From assembly GCA_014378125.1 (NCBI GenBank), contig JACMOG010000912.1, positions 1 to 5,514 of the forward strand: a stretch of 5,514 nucleotides of DNA, written 5' to 3'. A program made the translations under genes and the position numbers. Shown in pieces: positions 1-5,514 of the stretch (positions are counted from its first letter, which is position 1; every line of letters begins with the position of its first letter). The notes under the pieces were generated by a model, which was not told the origin of the DNA, did not search any database, and saw only the letters and a program-made list of their open reading frames with translations. Origin of the DNA: Vitreoscilla sp. Lineage in GTDB: Bacteria; Pseudomonadota; Gammaproteobacteria; Burkholderiales; Burkholderiaceae.

Positions 1-723
1 AACATCGGAATCATCGGCGCCGGCCACATCGGCAGCGCGCTTGCCGTGCGGCTCACCAGCCTCGGCCATTCGGTCTGCATCGCCAACTCCCGCGGCCCCC
101 AAACGTTGAAAGACGTGGCTCAAAAGACCGGCGCCAGGGCGGTGACCGCCCAGGAGGCGGCTCCCCATGGCGACATCGTCGTGGTGACCATCCCGCTGAA
201 GAACATTCCCGACCTGCCCAAGGACCTGTTCTCGGGCGTGGCCGCCGACATCCCCGTCATCGACACGAGCAACTACTACCCCTTGCTGCGCGACGGCCAG
301 ATATCGGAGCTTGAATCCGGAGACCTGACCGAGAGCGAATGGGTGCAGCGGCACCTGGGTCGCCCCGTGGTAAAGGTGTTCAACAACATCTACGCCGATC
401 ATCTGCAGAACAAGGGCCTGCCCGCCGGCACGCCCGGCCGCATCGCCCTGCCCGTGGCCGGCGACGACGCCGCGGCCAAGCAAGCGGTGATGCGCCTGGT
501 CGAGGAACTGGGCTTCGACGCCGTGGACGACGGCAGCCTGCACGAGTCGTGGCGGGAGCAGCCCGGAACACCCTGCTACGGCGCCGACCTGCCTGCAGAC
601 AAGCTGCGCGAGCAGTTCGCGACGCTCGGCGGCCATCGCACCGCGGCGCAGCACGTCGAGTACCTGGCCAATCACGCCAAGCAGGAGCGGGCCATGGCGG
701 CGGATGGCGTCAAGCTGAAGTAG
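1..723 (+). CDS. NADP-binding oxidoreductase, F420-dependent NADP reductase-like (5' partial)
   Basis: The reading frame is open from the first base and gives 240 residues ending at a TAG stop. It opens with a Rossmann beta-strand and dinucleotide motif (GAGHIG at residues 6-11), so only the start codon and perhaps one or a few residues are missing. An internal GTG at 46 lies after this motif and cannot be the true start. Residues 29-32 (NSRG) follow the second strand, where this family binds the 2'-phosphate of NADP. A KVFNNIYADHL segment at about 125-135 and a GFDAVDDGSL segment near 172-181 also fit the family (COG2085; related to the oxidoreductase domain of STEAP proteins). The expected role is a soluble NADPH-linked redox enzyme. 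Despite the family name, F420 use is doubtful because most betaproteobacteria are not known to make it; the real substrate is unknown. It converges on prc with one base between the stops. Family assignment is firm, function is not. Confidence 0.88.
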   Translation, partial: NIGIIGAGHIGSALAVRLTSLGHSVCIANSRGPQTLKDVAQKTGARAVTAQEAAPHGDIVVVTIPLKNIPDLPKDLFSGVAADIPVIDTSNYYPLLRDGQISELESGDLTESEWVQRHLGRPVVKVFNNIYADHLQNKGLPAGTPGRIALPVAGDDAAAKQAVMRLVEELGFDAVDDGSLHESWREQPGTPCYGADLPADKLREQFATLGGHRTAAQHVEYLANHAKQERAMAADGVKLK

Positions 724-724
724 C

Positions 725-2896
725 CTATTTCTCCGATGACCCCTTCGGCAAGGTAGCGACCACTACGGGCCGGATCGGCAAAGCGCTCGCCGCCATTCCG
801 GACTTGCCTTCCTTCAATGTGGCGCTGTCGGAAAGAATCCTGACAGCCTCGTCGAGAAGGGGATCGTTGATGGTCTTCCGGGTCTTTTCCACGGCGAGAT
901 CCTTGTCGAGCTTGCGTTCGTTGAACTGCAAGCCATCGTCGGTCAGCGCGTTGCCCGCGCCCGTTCCGGCGTCGCCCAGCATGGCAGCCAGGCGCTTGTC
1001 CGAGGCGGCGCGTTCCTTGCGTCGAACGCCTTCGTTGAGTGAAATCACGTTCTTGTCGCGCAGCTCCCGACCCTTGGCCACATCCTGCAGCAGGTTCTGG
1101 AAGTCGCGGTCGTGCTGGATGCGGGTCGCATGCCACGCCGACAGGCGGGGCAACAGGTTCGCCACGTCGCCCACGGGCGCGTAGTCGGCCGCCTTGACAT
1201 GGGTCCACGGCAAGGCGTTGTCGTAGCTGGACTCGCCGAACTGCGTGTCGTCGCTGGTTTTCGGATAGAGGATGTCCGGCGTCACGCCACGCAGTTGGGT
1301 GGTGCCTCCGTCCACTCGGAAAAACTGCGCGATGGTCATCTTCAGTTCGCCGAACACCGGCGTGGCGTTCTTGGCGATCTGGTCGAGGCTGGCCAGGGTC
1401 TGGACCGTGCCCTTGCCGAAGCTGCCTTCGCCGATGATCACGCCCCGAGCGTAGTCCTGGATCGCCGCTGCAAAGATCTCCGACGCCGAAGCCGAGCCCC
1501 TGTTGATCAGCACGCCCAGCGGTCCGTCCCAAGCCACGCCGACATCGGCATCCTTCTCCACGGTGATGTCGCCTTTGGCGTTGCGGGTCTGGACCACCGG
1601 CACCTTGCCGACGAAGAGACCCGTCAGGTTCACCGCTTCGTGCAGCGAGCCACCGCCGTTGTTGCGGAGGTCGATCAACACGGAATCCACCTTCTGGGCC
1701 TTCAGGTCGACCAGCAGCCTGGCCACGTCACGCGCGGCGCTGCGGTAGTCCTTGTCGCCCTTTTGCAGCGCGTCGACATCCTCGTAGAACGAAGGCAAGG
1801 TGATCACGCCGATCAGGCGTTTGCCCTCGCCCGTCGTCACGGAGTGGACCTTGGCCTTGGCCACGCTGTCCTGCACCGTGATGGTGTTGCGGATCAGTGC
1901 CACGCTCCTGTTCGTCGCATCCGGGCCGTTCTCGGCCGGCAGGATGTCCAGGCGCACCGCCGAACCCATCTTGCCGCGAATCAGCGCCACCGTGTCGTCC
2001 AGGCGCCAGCCGACGACATCTTCCATGGGGCCGGCCGAGCCCTGCGCGACGCCCACGATGCGGTCGCCCACCTTCAATTGCCCCGACAGGCTCGCGGGCC
2101 CGCCCGGAACCAGTTCGCGGATGGTGGTGTAGCCATCGATCTCGGTCAGCACCGCGCCAATGCCCACCAGCGACAGCCGCATCGAGATGTCGAAGTTTTC
2201 CGCGGCACGCGGACCCAGGTAGTTGGTGTGGGGTTCGATCGCCATCGTGTACGCGTTCATGAACGACTGGAACGCGTCGGCGCTGGTGATCTTGCCCAGG
2301 CTCTTCGAGGCGCTGTCGTAGCGCTTGTCGAGGATCTTCGCGATCGTCCGGTCGTCCTGGCCTGCAAGCTTGAGCCGCAACCAATCGTTCTTGACGCGCT
2401 TGCGCCAGAGGTCGAGCGAATCCGCCTCGGTCGCGGGCCAGGGCTGGCCCTTGCGGTCGATCGTCAACGATTCGTCGCGCTCGAAATCGAATCCCTTGTG
2501 CAGCAAGCCGCGGGAATAGGCGAGCCTCTCGATCGCGCGATGCTCGTAGAGATTGAATATCTCGAACGGCGCGCGCAAGTCCTCGGTGAGGATCGCATCG
2601 TCCAGCAGGGTGCGGTCGACGGCCAGCCGATCGATGTCGGACTGCAGGAAGTAGAGCCTCTCGGGGTCGAGCGCCTTCAAATACTGATCGAACGTCTTGG
2701 CCGACAACGCATCGTCGAGCGGTATGGCCTTGTAGTGGTAGCGCGACAGCACTTCCGCGGCCAGATGGGCCGCCTTGGCCTCCTGCGCCTCGGGCTTCAG
2801 CGGCGGCGGAAAGGCAACCTGCGAATCCGCCGCAGCAACCTGCATTGCAGCCGTCAGCGCCAGCACGAACCAGATCAGCGTCTTTTTCAATCTCAC
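725..2896 (-). CDS. prc: Tail-specific periplasmic protease Prc (S41A C-terminal processing peptidase)
   Basis: A complete 723-residue protein resembling E. coli Prc/Tsp, which trims or degrades periplasmic proteins from their C-termini (known E. coli substrates include FtsI, MepS and ssrA-tagged proteins). A signal peptide (basic RLKK, hydrophobic core, AAA near 21-23) predicts export. Order: N-terminal Prc domain about 39-225; PDZ about 238-320, with LVGIGAVL at 243-250 forming the peptide-binding loop; S41 core about 358-548 with DLRNNGGG at 409-416; C-terminal Prc domain (DUF3340 type) about 550-690. The catalytic pair is Ser470 in SASASE and Lys495 in FGKGTVQ, 25 residues apart as in E. 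coli; Gln499 matches the third residue described for CtpB. All are present, so it should be active. About 35 residues extend past the usual end. The start is GTG at 2896; TTG at 2890 is a real alternative. It lies 34 bp after the GGDEF-EAL stop, so it may be co-transcribed. E. coli Prc works with the lipoprotein NlpI, which is not seen here. Confidence 0.96.
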   Translation of the reverse strand: MRLKKTLIWFVLALTAAMQVAAADSQVAFPPPLKPEAQEAKAAHLAAEVLSRYHYKAIPLDDALSAKTFDQYLKALDPERLYFLQSDIDRLAVDRTLLDDAILTEDLRAPFEIFNLYEHRAIERLAYSRGLLHKGFDFERDESLTIDRKGQPWPATEADSLDLWRKRVKNDWLRLKLAGQDDRTIAKILDKRYDSASKSLGKITSADAFQSFMNAYTMAIEPHTNYLGPRAAENFDISMRLSLVGIGAVLTEIDGYTTIRELVPGGPASLSGQLKVGDRIVGVAQGSAGPMEDVVGWRLDDTVALIRGKMGSAVRLDILPAENGPDATNRSVALIRNTITVQDSVAKAKVHSVTTGEGKRLIGVITLPSFYEDVDALQKGDKDYRSAARDVARLLVDLKAQKVDSVLIDLRNNGGGSLHEAVNLTGLFVGKVPVVQTRNAKGDITVEKDADVGVAWDGPLGVLINRGSASASEIFAAAIQDYARGVIIGEGSFGKGTVQTLASLDQIAKNATPVFGELKMTIAQFFRVDGGTTQLRGVTPDILYPKTSDDTQFGESSYDNALPWTHVKAADYAPVGDVANLLPRLSAWHATRIQHDRDFQNLLQDVAKGRELRDKNVISLNEGVRRKERAASDKRLAAMLGDAGTGAGNALTDDGLQFNERKLDKDLAVEKTRKTINDPLLDEAVRILSDSATLKEGKSGMAASALPIRPVVVATLPKGSSEK

Positions 2897-2905
2897 TCCA
2901 TCCCT
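2896..2905 (-). promoter_or_regulatory. Two overlapping ribosome-binding-site candidates of prc
   Basis: On the - strand, AGGGA (2905-2901) sits 4 nt before the GTG at 2896, and GGAG (2899-2896) sits 5 nt before a TTG at 2890. Both starts are in frame and give a good signal peptide, differing by two residues. GTG is preferred because it keeps the basic R-L-K-K start and is a stronger start codon than TTG, but the GGAG core has the better spacing for TTG. An ATG at 2902 is out of frame and reaches a stop after two codons. The rest of the 34-bp gap to the GGDEF-EAL stop shows no hairpin terminator and no clear promoter. Confidence 0.45.
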
Positions 2906-2930
2906 GCGAAGTTCACTCGACGGGCGTCCG

Positions 2931-4847
2931 TCACACCGACCTGGCCCAGGCGAATGGTGCCATGTCTCGTGCCGGCAGCTGCAGCAACTGCCGGAACTCC
3001 GCGGCCGGCTGTGGCTTGCCGAAGAGATAGCCCTGCCCCTGCGCGCAGCCCATGTCGATCAACGCCTGCACCACCGACGGATCCTCGATGCCTTCGGCGG
3101 TGACCACCAGGTCGAGGCTGCGCGCGATCTGCACGATCGCGTCGACGATCGCGCGATCATGGCCGGAGTTGTTCAGCCGCACGATGAACGAGCGGTCGAC
3201 CTTGAGCTTGTCGACGGCGAAGCGCTGCAGGTACGACAGGTTGGAGTAGCCGGTGCCGAAGTCGTCGATGGACAGCCGCACGCCCAGCGCCTTCAGGCGC
3301 TGCAGCGCCAGGATGAAGGTGTCGGCGTCGTCCACCAGCGTCGACTCGGTGAGTTCCAGCTCCAGGCAGCCGGCGCGCAGCCCGCTGCGCTGCAACACGC
3401 GCTGCACCACCTGGTCGACGTTGCCGCGGCGGAACTGCACCACCGATAGGTTGACGGCCATCGTGAACTCGCCGCATCCGGCGGCCTGCCATTCGACGAG
3501 CTGGCGGCAGGCCTCGTCCAGCACCCACTCGCCGATCTCCACGATCAGGCCCGAGCGCTCGGCCGCGTCGATGAACAGGCCCGGCAGCACCAGCCCGGAG
3601 TCGGGCCGGCGCCAGCGGATCTGTCCCTCGGCGCCCAGCAGCCGTCCGCTGACCAGGTCGATGACCGGCTGGTAGTGCAGCTCGAACTCGCGCCGGGCCA
3701 GCGCGCCACGCAGCGCCGACACCAGCAGGATGCCCTGCTGCAGGTTGGCCTGCATGGCGGTGTCGAAGAAGCGCCAGACGTTGCGGCCCGACTCCTTGGC
3801 GGCGTACATGGCGATGTCGGCCTGGCGCAGCAGCGTGTCGTGGTCGACGCCGTCCTGCGGGTGCAGCGCGATGCCGATGGACGCGGTGCACGAGAGCTCG
3901 GTGTCCTTCACCACGAACGGCCGCGCCAGGCTCGCGAGGATGGCCTGGGCCACGGTGGAGGCGTCGTCGGCCGAGGCGATGTCCACCAGGCCGATGACGA
4001 ATTCGTCGCCTCCGTGGCGCGAGACCACGCCCGACTTCCGCGCCGCCTGCGTCAGCCGCAGCGCCACCTCCTTGAGGAAATCGTCGCCGCAGTTGTGGCC
4101 CAGCATGTCGTTGACCGACTTGAAGCCGTCCAGGTCGACGAACAGCACCGCCAGCAGGTTCTTGCGTCGCGTGGCCTGGCCCAGCGCCTGCTCGATGCGG
4201 TCGCGGCCCAGCGCGCGATTGGGCAGGCCGGTGAGCACGTCGTGCTTGGCCAGGTAGGCCAGGTGCGCCTGCGACTCGTCGAACTTGGCGATCTGCTCGC
4301 GCAGGCGACGCAGCGCGGCCTGCATGTCGTCGATGACGATCCACACCGCGGCAGCGCTCACCAGCAGGATGATGATGGCGTCGCGCCACAGCGAGAAGCC
4401 GGCGGCCAACACGTTGTCGGTGCGGACGTGCCAGGAGTACGTGGCCAATGCGAGCCAGCTGACGAACACCAGCATGCCGGCCAGCAGGAAGAAGAAGTAG
4501 CGCTTGGCGCCCAGCAGGCCGGCCATGATCAGGATCACCGGAAAGGTGACCAGCGCCACGTCGTGCAGGCCCTCGGAGATCCACATGAGCGTGGACGACA
4601 GCACCGTGAGCGACGCCAGCAGCACGCCGCCGCCCAACGCATGCCGCTGGTGGTGCCACAGCATCAGGCAGGTGGCCGACAGCGCCGCGGCTGCCGTCAG
4701 CGCCTGCGTGACGGGCCACTGGCCGTGCGAGGCGTAGATGACCGCCGTGACCGATTGGGCGAGCAGCACCATGCGCGCGATCTGCTTGAGTCGCCGCGCT
4801 CGCATGCCCTGCGAGTCGTCATCGATTGCGGCCTGGGGCGCATTCAT
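2931..4847 (-). CDS. Membrane-bound GGDEF-EAL protein (cyclic di-GMP diguanylate cyclase/phosphodiesterase)
   Basis: A complete 638-residue protein. About six membrane helices (near 24-40, 46-64, 72-90, 95-113, 117-137, 155-173) form an N-terminal sensor-like region that I cannot match to a named MASE type; both ends should be cytoplasmic. A short amphipathic linker (about 174-197) leads to a GGDEF domain (about 198-356) with DVLTGLPNR at 203-211, metal-binding Asp238 in FVDLDGFK, Asn247 and Asp255 for GTP, and an intact GGDEF at 279-283. The inhibitory I-site RxxD reads RKSG (270-273), so its Asp is lost. The EAL domain (about 372-620) keeps Glu407 but reads EGQ where EAL is expected. Asn466, Glu498 in ELTES, DDFGTG at 528-533, Lys549, AEGIE at 584-588 and Gln605 of QGY are all present. 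Both activities are therefore possible. The ATG at 4847 is chosen because upstream in-frame sequence overlaps the racemase gene in another frame and is not protein-like. Its Shine-Dalgarno is poor. The signal sensed is unknown. Confidence 0.95.
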   Translation of the reverse strand: MNAPQAAIDDDSQGMRARRLKQIARMVLLAQSVTAVIYASHGQWPVTQALTAAAALSATCLMLWHHQRHALGGGVLLASLTVLSSTLMWISEGLHDVALVTFPVILIMAGLLGAKRYFFFLLAGMLVFVSWLALATYSWHVRTDNVLAAGFSLWRDAIIILLVSAAAVWIVIDDMQAALRRLREQIAKFDESQAHLAYLAKHDVLTGLPNRALGRDRIEQALGQATRRKNLLAVLFVDLDGFKSVNDMLGHNCGDDFLKEVALRLTQAARKSGVVSRHGGDEFVIGLVDIASADDASTVAQAILASLARPFVVKDTELSCTASIGIALHPQDGVDHDTLLRQADIAMYAAKESGRNVWRFFDTAMQANLQQGILLVSALRGALARREFELHYQPVIDLVSGRLLGAEGQIRWRRPDSGLVLPGLFIDAAERSGLIVEIGEWVLDEACRQLVEWQAAGCGEFTMAVNLSVVQFRRGNVDQVVQRVLQRSGLRAGCLELELTESTLVDDADTFILALQRLKALGVRLSIDDFGTGYSNLSYLQRFAVDKLKVDRSFIVRLNNSGHDRAIVDAIVQIARSLDLVVTAEGIEDPSVVQALIDMGCAQGQGYLFGKPQPAAEFRQLLQLPARDMAPFAWARSV

Positions 4848-4867
4848 TGCCGGATTGAAGCACGGAA

Positions 4868-4914
4868 CCCGGGCGACAGCGGTACGCGTTTTCGCGACCG
4901 AATTGGCGCCCGGG
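4868..4914 (-). other. Nested inverted repeat / candidate RNA hairpin ahead of the GGDEF-EAL gene
   Basis: This lies in the 82-bp gap between the racemase stop and the GGDEF-EAL start. Outer 8-bp arms CCCGGGCG (4868-4875) and CGCCCGGG (4907-4914) pair perfectly. Inside, CGGT-A-CGCG (4880-4888) pairs with CGCGACCG (4893-4900), with one bulged A and a four-base loop (AAAA in the - strand RNA). Internal loops of 4 and 6 nt separate the two stems. It begins 15 nt after the racemase stop and ends 20 nt before the ATG. No T-run follows on either strand, so it is not a standard intrinsic terminator. It could be a leader structure affecting translation of a gene with a weak ribosome site, a weak or Rho-assisted terminator, or chance pairing in GC-rich DNA (the arms contain the self-complementary CCCGGG). 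A perfect palindrome GGGTCGACCC lies at 4919-4928, just beyond the racemase stop. I see no convincing promoter in the gap. Confidence 0.4.
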
Positions 4915-4929
4915 AGGCGGGTCGACCCT

Positions 4930-5514
4930 TCAGGCGGACGGAACGAGCCGCGCGATGGCCGCGTCGTCCAGCCCCGCCTCGCGCAGCACCTGGGCGCCCT
5001 GCTCCCCGCGCGCCGGCACCGCGCCGGGCTCGCCGGACGGCGTCGCGGAAAAGCGCGGCGCGGGCGCCGCCTGCAGCACGCCATCGCGCGTGGCATACAC
5101 GCCGCGGGCGGCCAGGTGCGGGTGCACGAGCGCCTCGGCGGGCGTGAGCACGGGCGCGAAGCAGGCGTCGCTGCCCTCCAGCAGCGCCACCCAGTGCGCG
5201 CGCGGCTGCGTGGCGAACAGCGCGGCCAGGCGCTCGCGCAGGCGCGGCCAGCGGCGCGCGTCGTAGGCGTTGCGGAAATCGGCATCGTCGGCCAGTCCGA
5301 GCTTGCCGAACAGCAGCGCGTTGAACCGCGGCTCCAGCGCGCCCACGCTCACGAAGGCCCCGGCGGCGCAGGCATAGCTGCCGTACCAGTGCGGTCCGTC
5401 CAGCAGTCCACGCCCGCGCTCGAACGGCTGCTGGCCGGAGGCATGCGCCGACAGCAGCAGGTTCATCAGGTTGGCGCTGCCGTCGACGATGGCCGCGTCG
5501 ATCACCTGGCCCGA
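4930..5514 (-). CDS. CaiB/BaiF CoA-transferase family protein, alpha-methylacyl-CoA racemase-like (C-terminal part, 5' partial)
   Basis: The frame is open to the right edge and shows 194 residues ending at TGA. The first visible residues, SGQVIDAAIVDGS, are the family's internal GQVxDAAxVDG motif, so the N-terminal CoA-binding half is missing; a GTG at 5505 falls inside this motif and is not a real start. A LLDG-PHWYGSYACAAGAFVSVGALEP stretch, with Glu at visible residue 61, matches the part of alpha-methylacyl-CoA racemase that carries a conserved active-site Glu. A GSDACFAPVLTPAEAL segment (about 113-128) is also typical. The catalytic His and Asp expected in racemases would lie upstream of the window, so racemase versus CoA-transferase cannot be settled here. 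If it is a racemase, it would invert 2-methylacyl-CoA thioesters for beta-oxidation of branched acids. It is followed on the same strand by the GGDEF-EAL gene after 82 bp, with no evident functional tie. Confidence 0.9.
   Translation of the reverse strand, partial: SGQVIDAAIVDGSANLMNLLLSAHASGQQPFERGRGLLDGPHWYGSYACAAGAFVSVGALEPRFNALLFGKLGLADDADFRNAYDARRWPRLRERLAALFATQPRAHWVALLEGSDACFAPVLTPAEALVHPHLAARGVYATRDGVLQAAPAPRFSATPSGEPGAVPARGEQGAQVLREAGLDDAAIARLVPSA

Noticed and set aside
339..1184. Open frame of 281 codons on the + strand overlapping the oxidoreductase and the prc 3' end
   Set aside because: The first half is an Arg/Gly/Ala-rich shadow of the oxidoreductase gene and the second half is antisense to prc; no motif supports it.
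2911..2930. Small dyad GACG-GG-CGTC (2919-2928) in the GGDEF-EAL to prc gap
   Set aside because: The two-base loop and four-base arms are too small to be a meaningful hairpin and are expected by chance in GC-rich DNA.
1112..3103. Long open frame (663 codons) on the + strand opposite prc
   Set aside because: It is antisense to an unmistakable Prc and its translation is Arg/His/Gln/Val-rich with no domain, as expected from the complement of GC-rich biased codons.
3157..4719. Long open frame (520 codons) on the - strand inside the GGDEF-EAL gene, in another frame
   Set aside because: The translation is almost all Arg, Gly, Ala and His with no recognisable motif, while the overlapping frame gives a full GGDEF-EAL protein.
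4868..4930. Intrinsic terminator for the racemase gene
   Set aside because: A hairpin is possible, but no T-run follows it on the - strand, so it is reported only as a candidate structured element.
3675..5147. Open frame of 490 codons on the + strand across the GGDEF-EAL gene, the gap and the racemase gene
   Set aside because: It spans two real antisense genes and has a low-complexity Arg/Gln/His/Ala composition typical of shadow frames.
4848..5285. Upstream in-frame extension of the GGDEF-EAL protein to 5285 (146 more residues)
   Set aside because: The added sequence is Arg/Pro/Ala-rich, overlaps the racemase coding region in another frame and has no start closer to the domain than the ATG at 4847.

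Overview
This is a GC-rich window with dense, strongly codon-biased genes. It looks like ordinary chromosome of a betaproteobacterium, most likely Burkholderiales and plausibly Comamonadaceae (Variovorax-like). The taxon is inferred from base composition and the feel of the proteins, not from any search. There is no rRNA, tRNA, CRISPR array, insertion sequence, phage gene or attachment site.

Layout: (1) At the left edge, on the + strand, is an almost complete NADP-binding oxidoreductase of the F420-dependent NADP reductase-like family. It lacks only its first residue or residues. (2) Facing it on the - strand, with one base between the two stop codons, is a complete tail-specific periplasmic protease (Prc/Tsp, peptidase family S41A). 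(3) Upstream of the protease on the - strand, 34 bp away, is a complete membrane-bound GGDEF-EAL protein predicted to make and/or break cyclic di-GMP. (4) At the right edge, also on the - strand, is the C-terminal part of a CaiB/BaiF-type CoA-transferase family protein, closest to alpha-methylacyl-CoA racemase. Its 5' part lies outside the window.

The three - strand genes run in the order racemase, GGDEF-EAL, prc. The GGDEF-EAL to prc spacing is short enough for co-transcription. The 82-bp gap between the racemase and the GGDEF-EAL gene holds a nested inverted repeat that could fold into a hairpin just ahead of the GGDEF-EAL start. No shared pathway joins the four genes. The protease acts in the envelope and the GGDEF-EAL protein sits in the inner membrane, so a link between those two is conceivable but unproven.

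I did not find a previously undescribed system. The points most worth a second look are the altered EAL and I-site motifs of the cyclic di-GMP protein, the hairpin candidate before it, and the near-abutting convergent stops of prc and the oxidoreductase gene.
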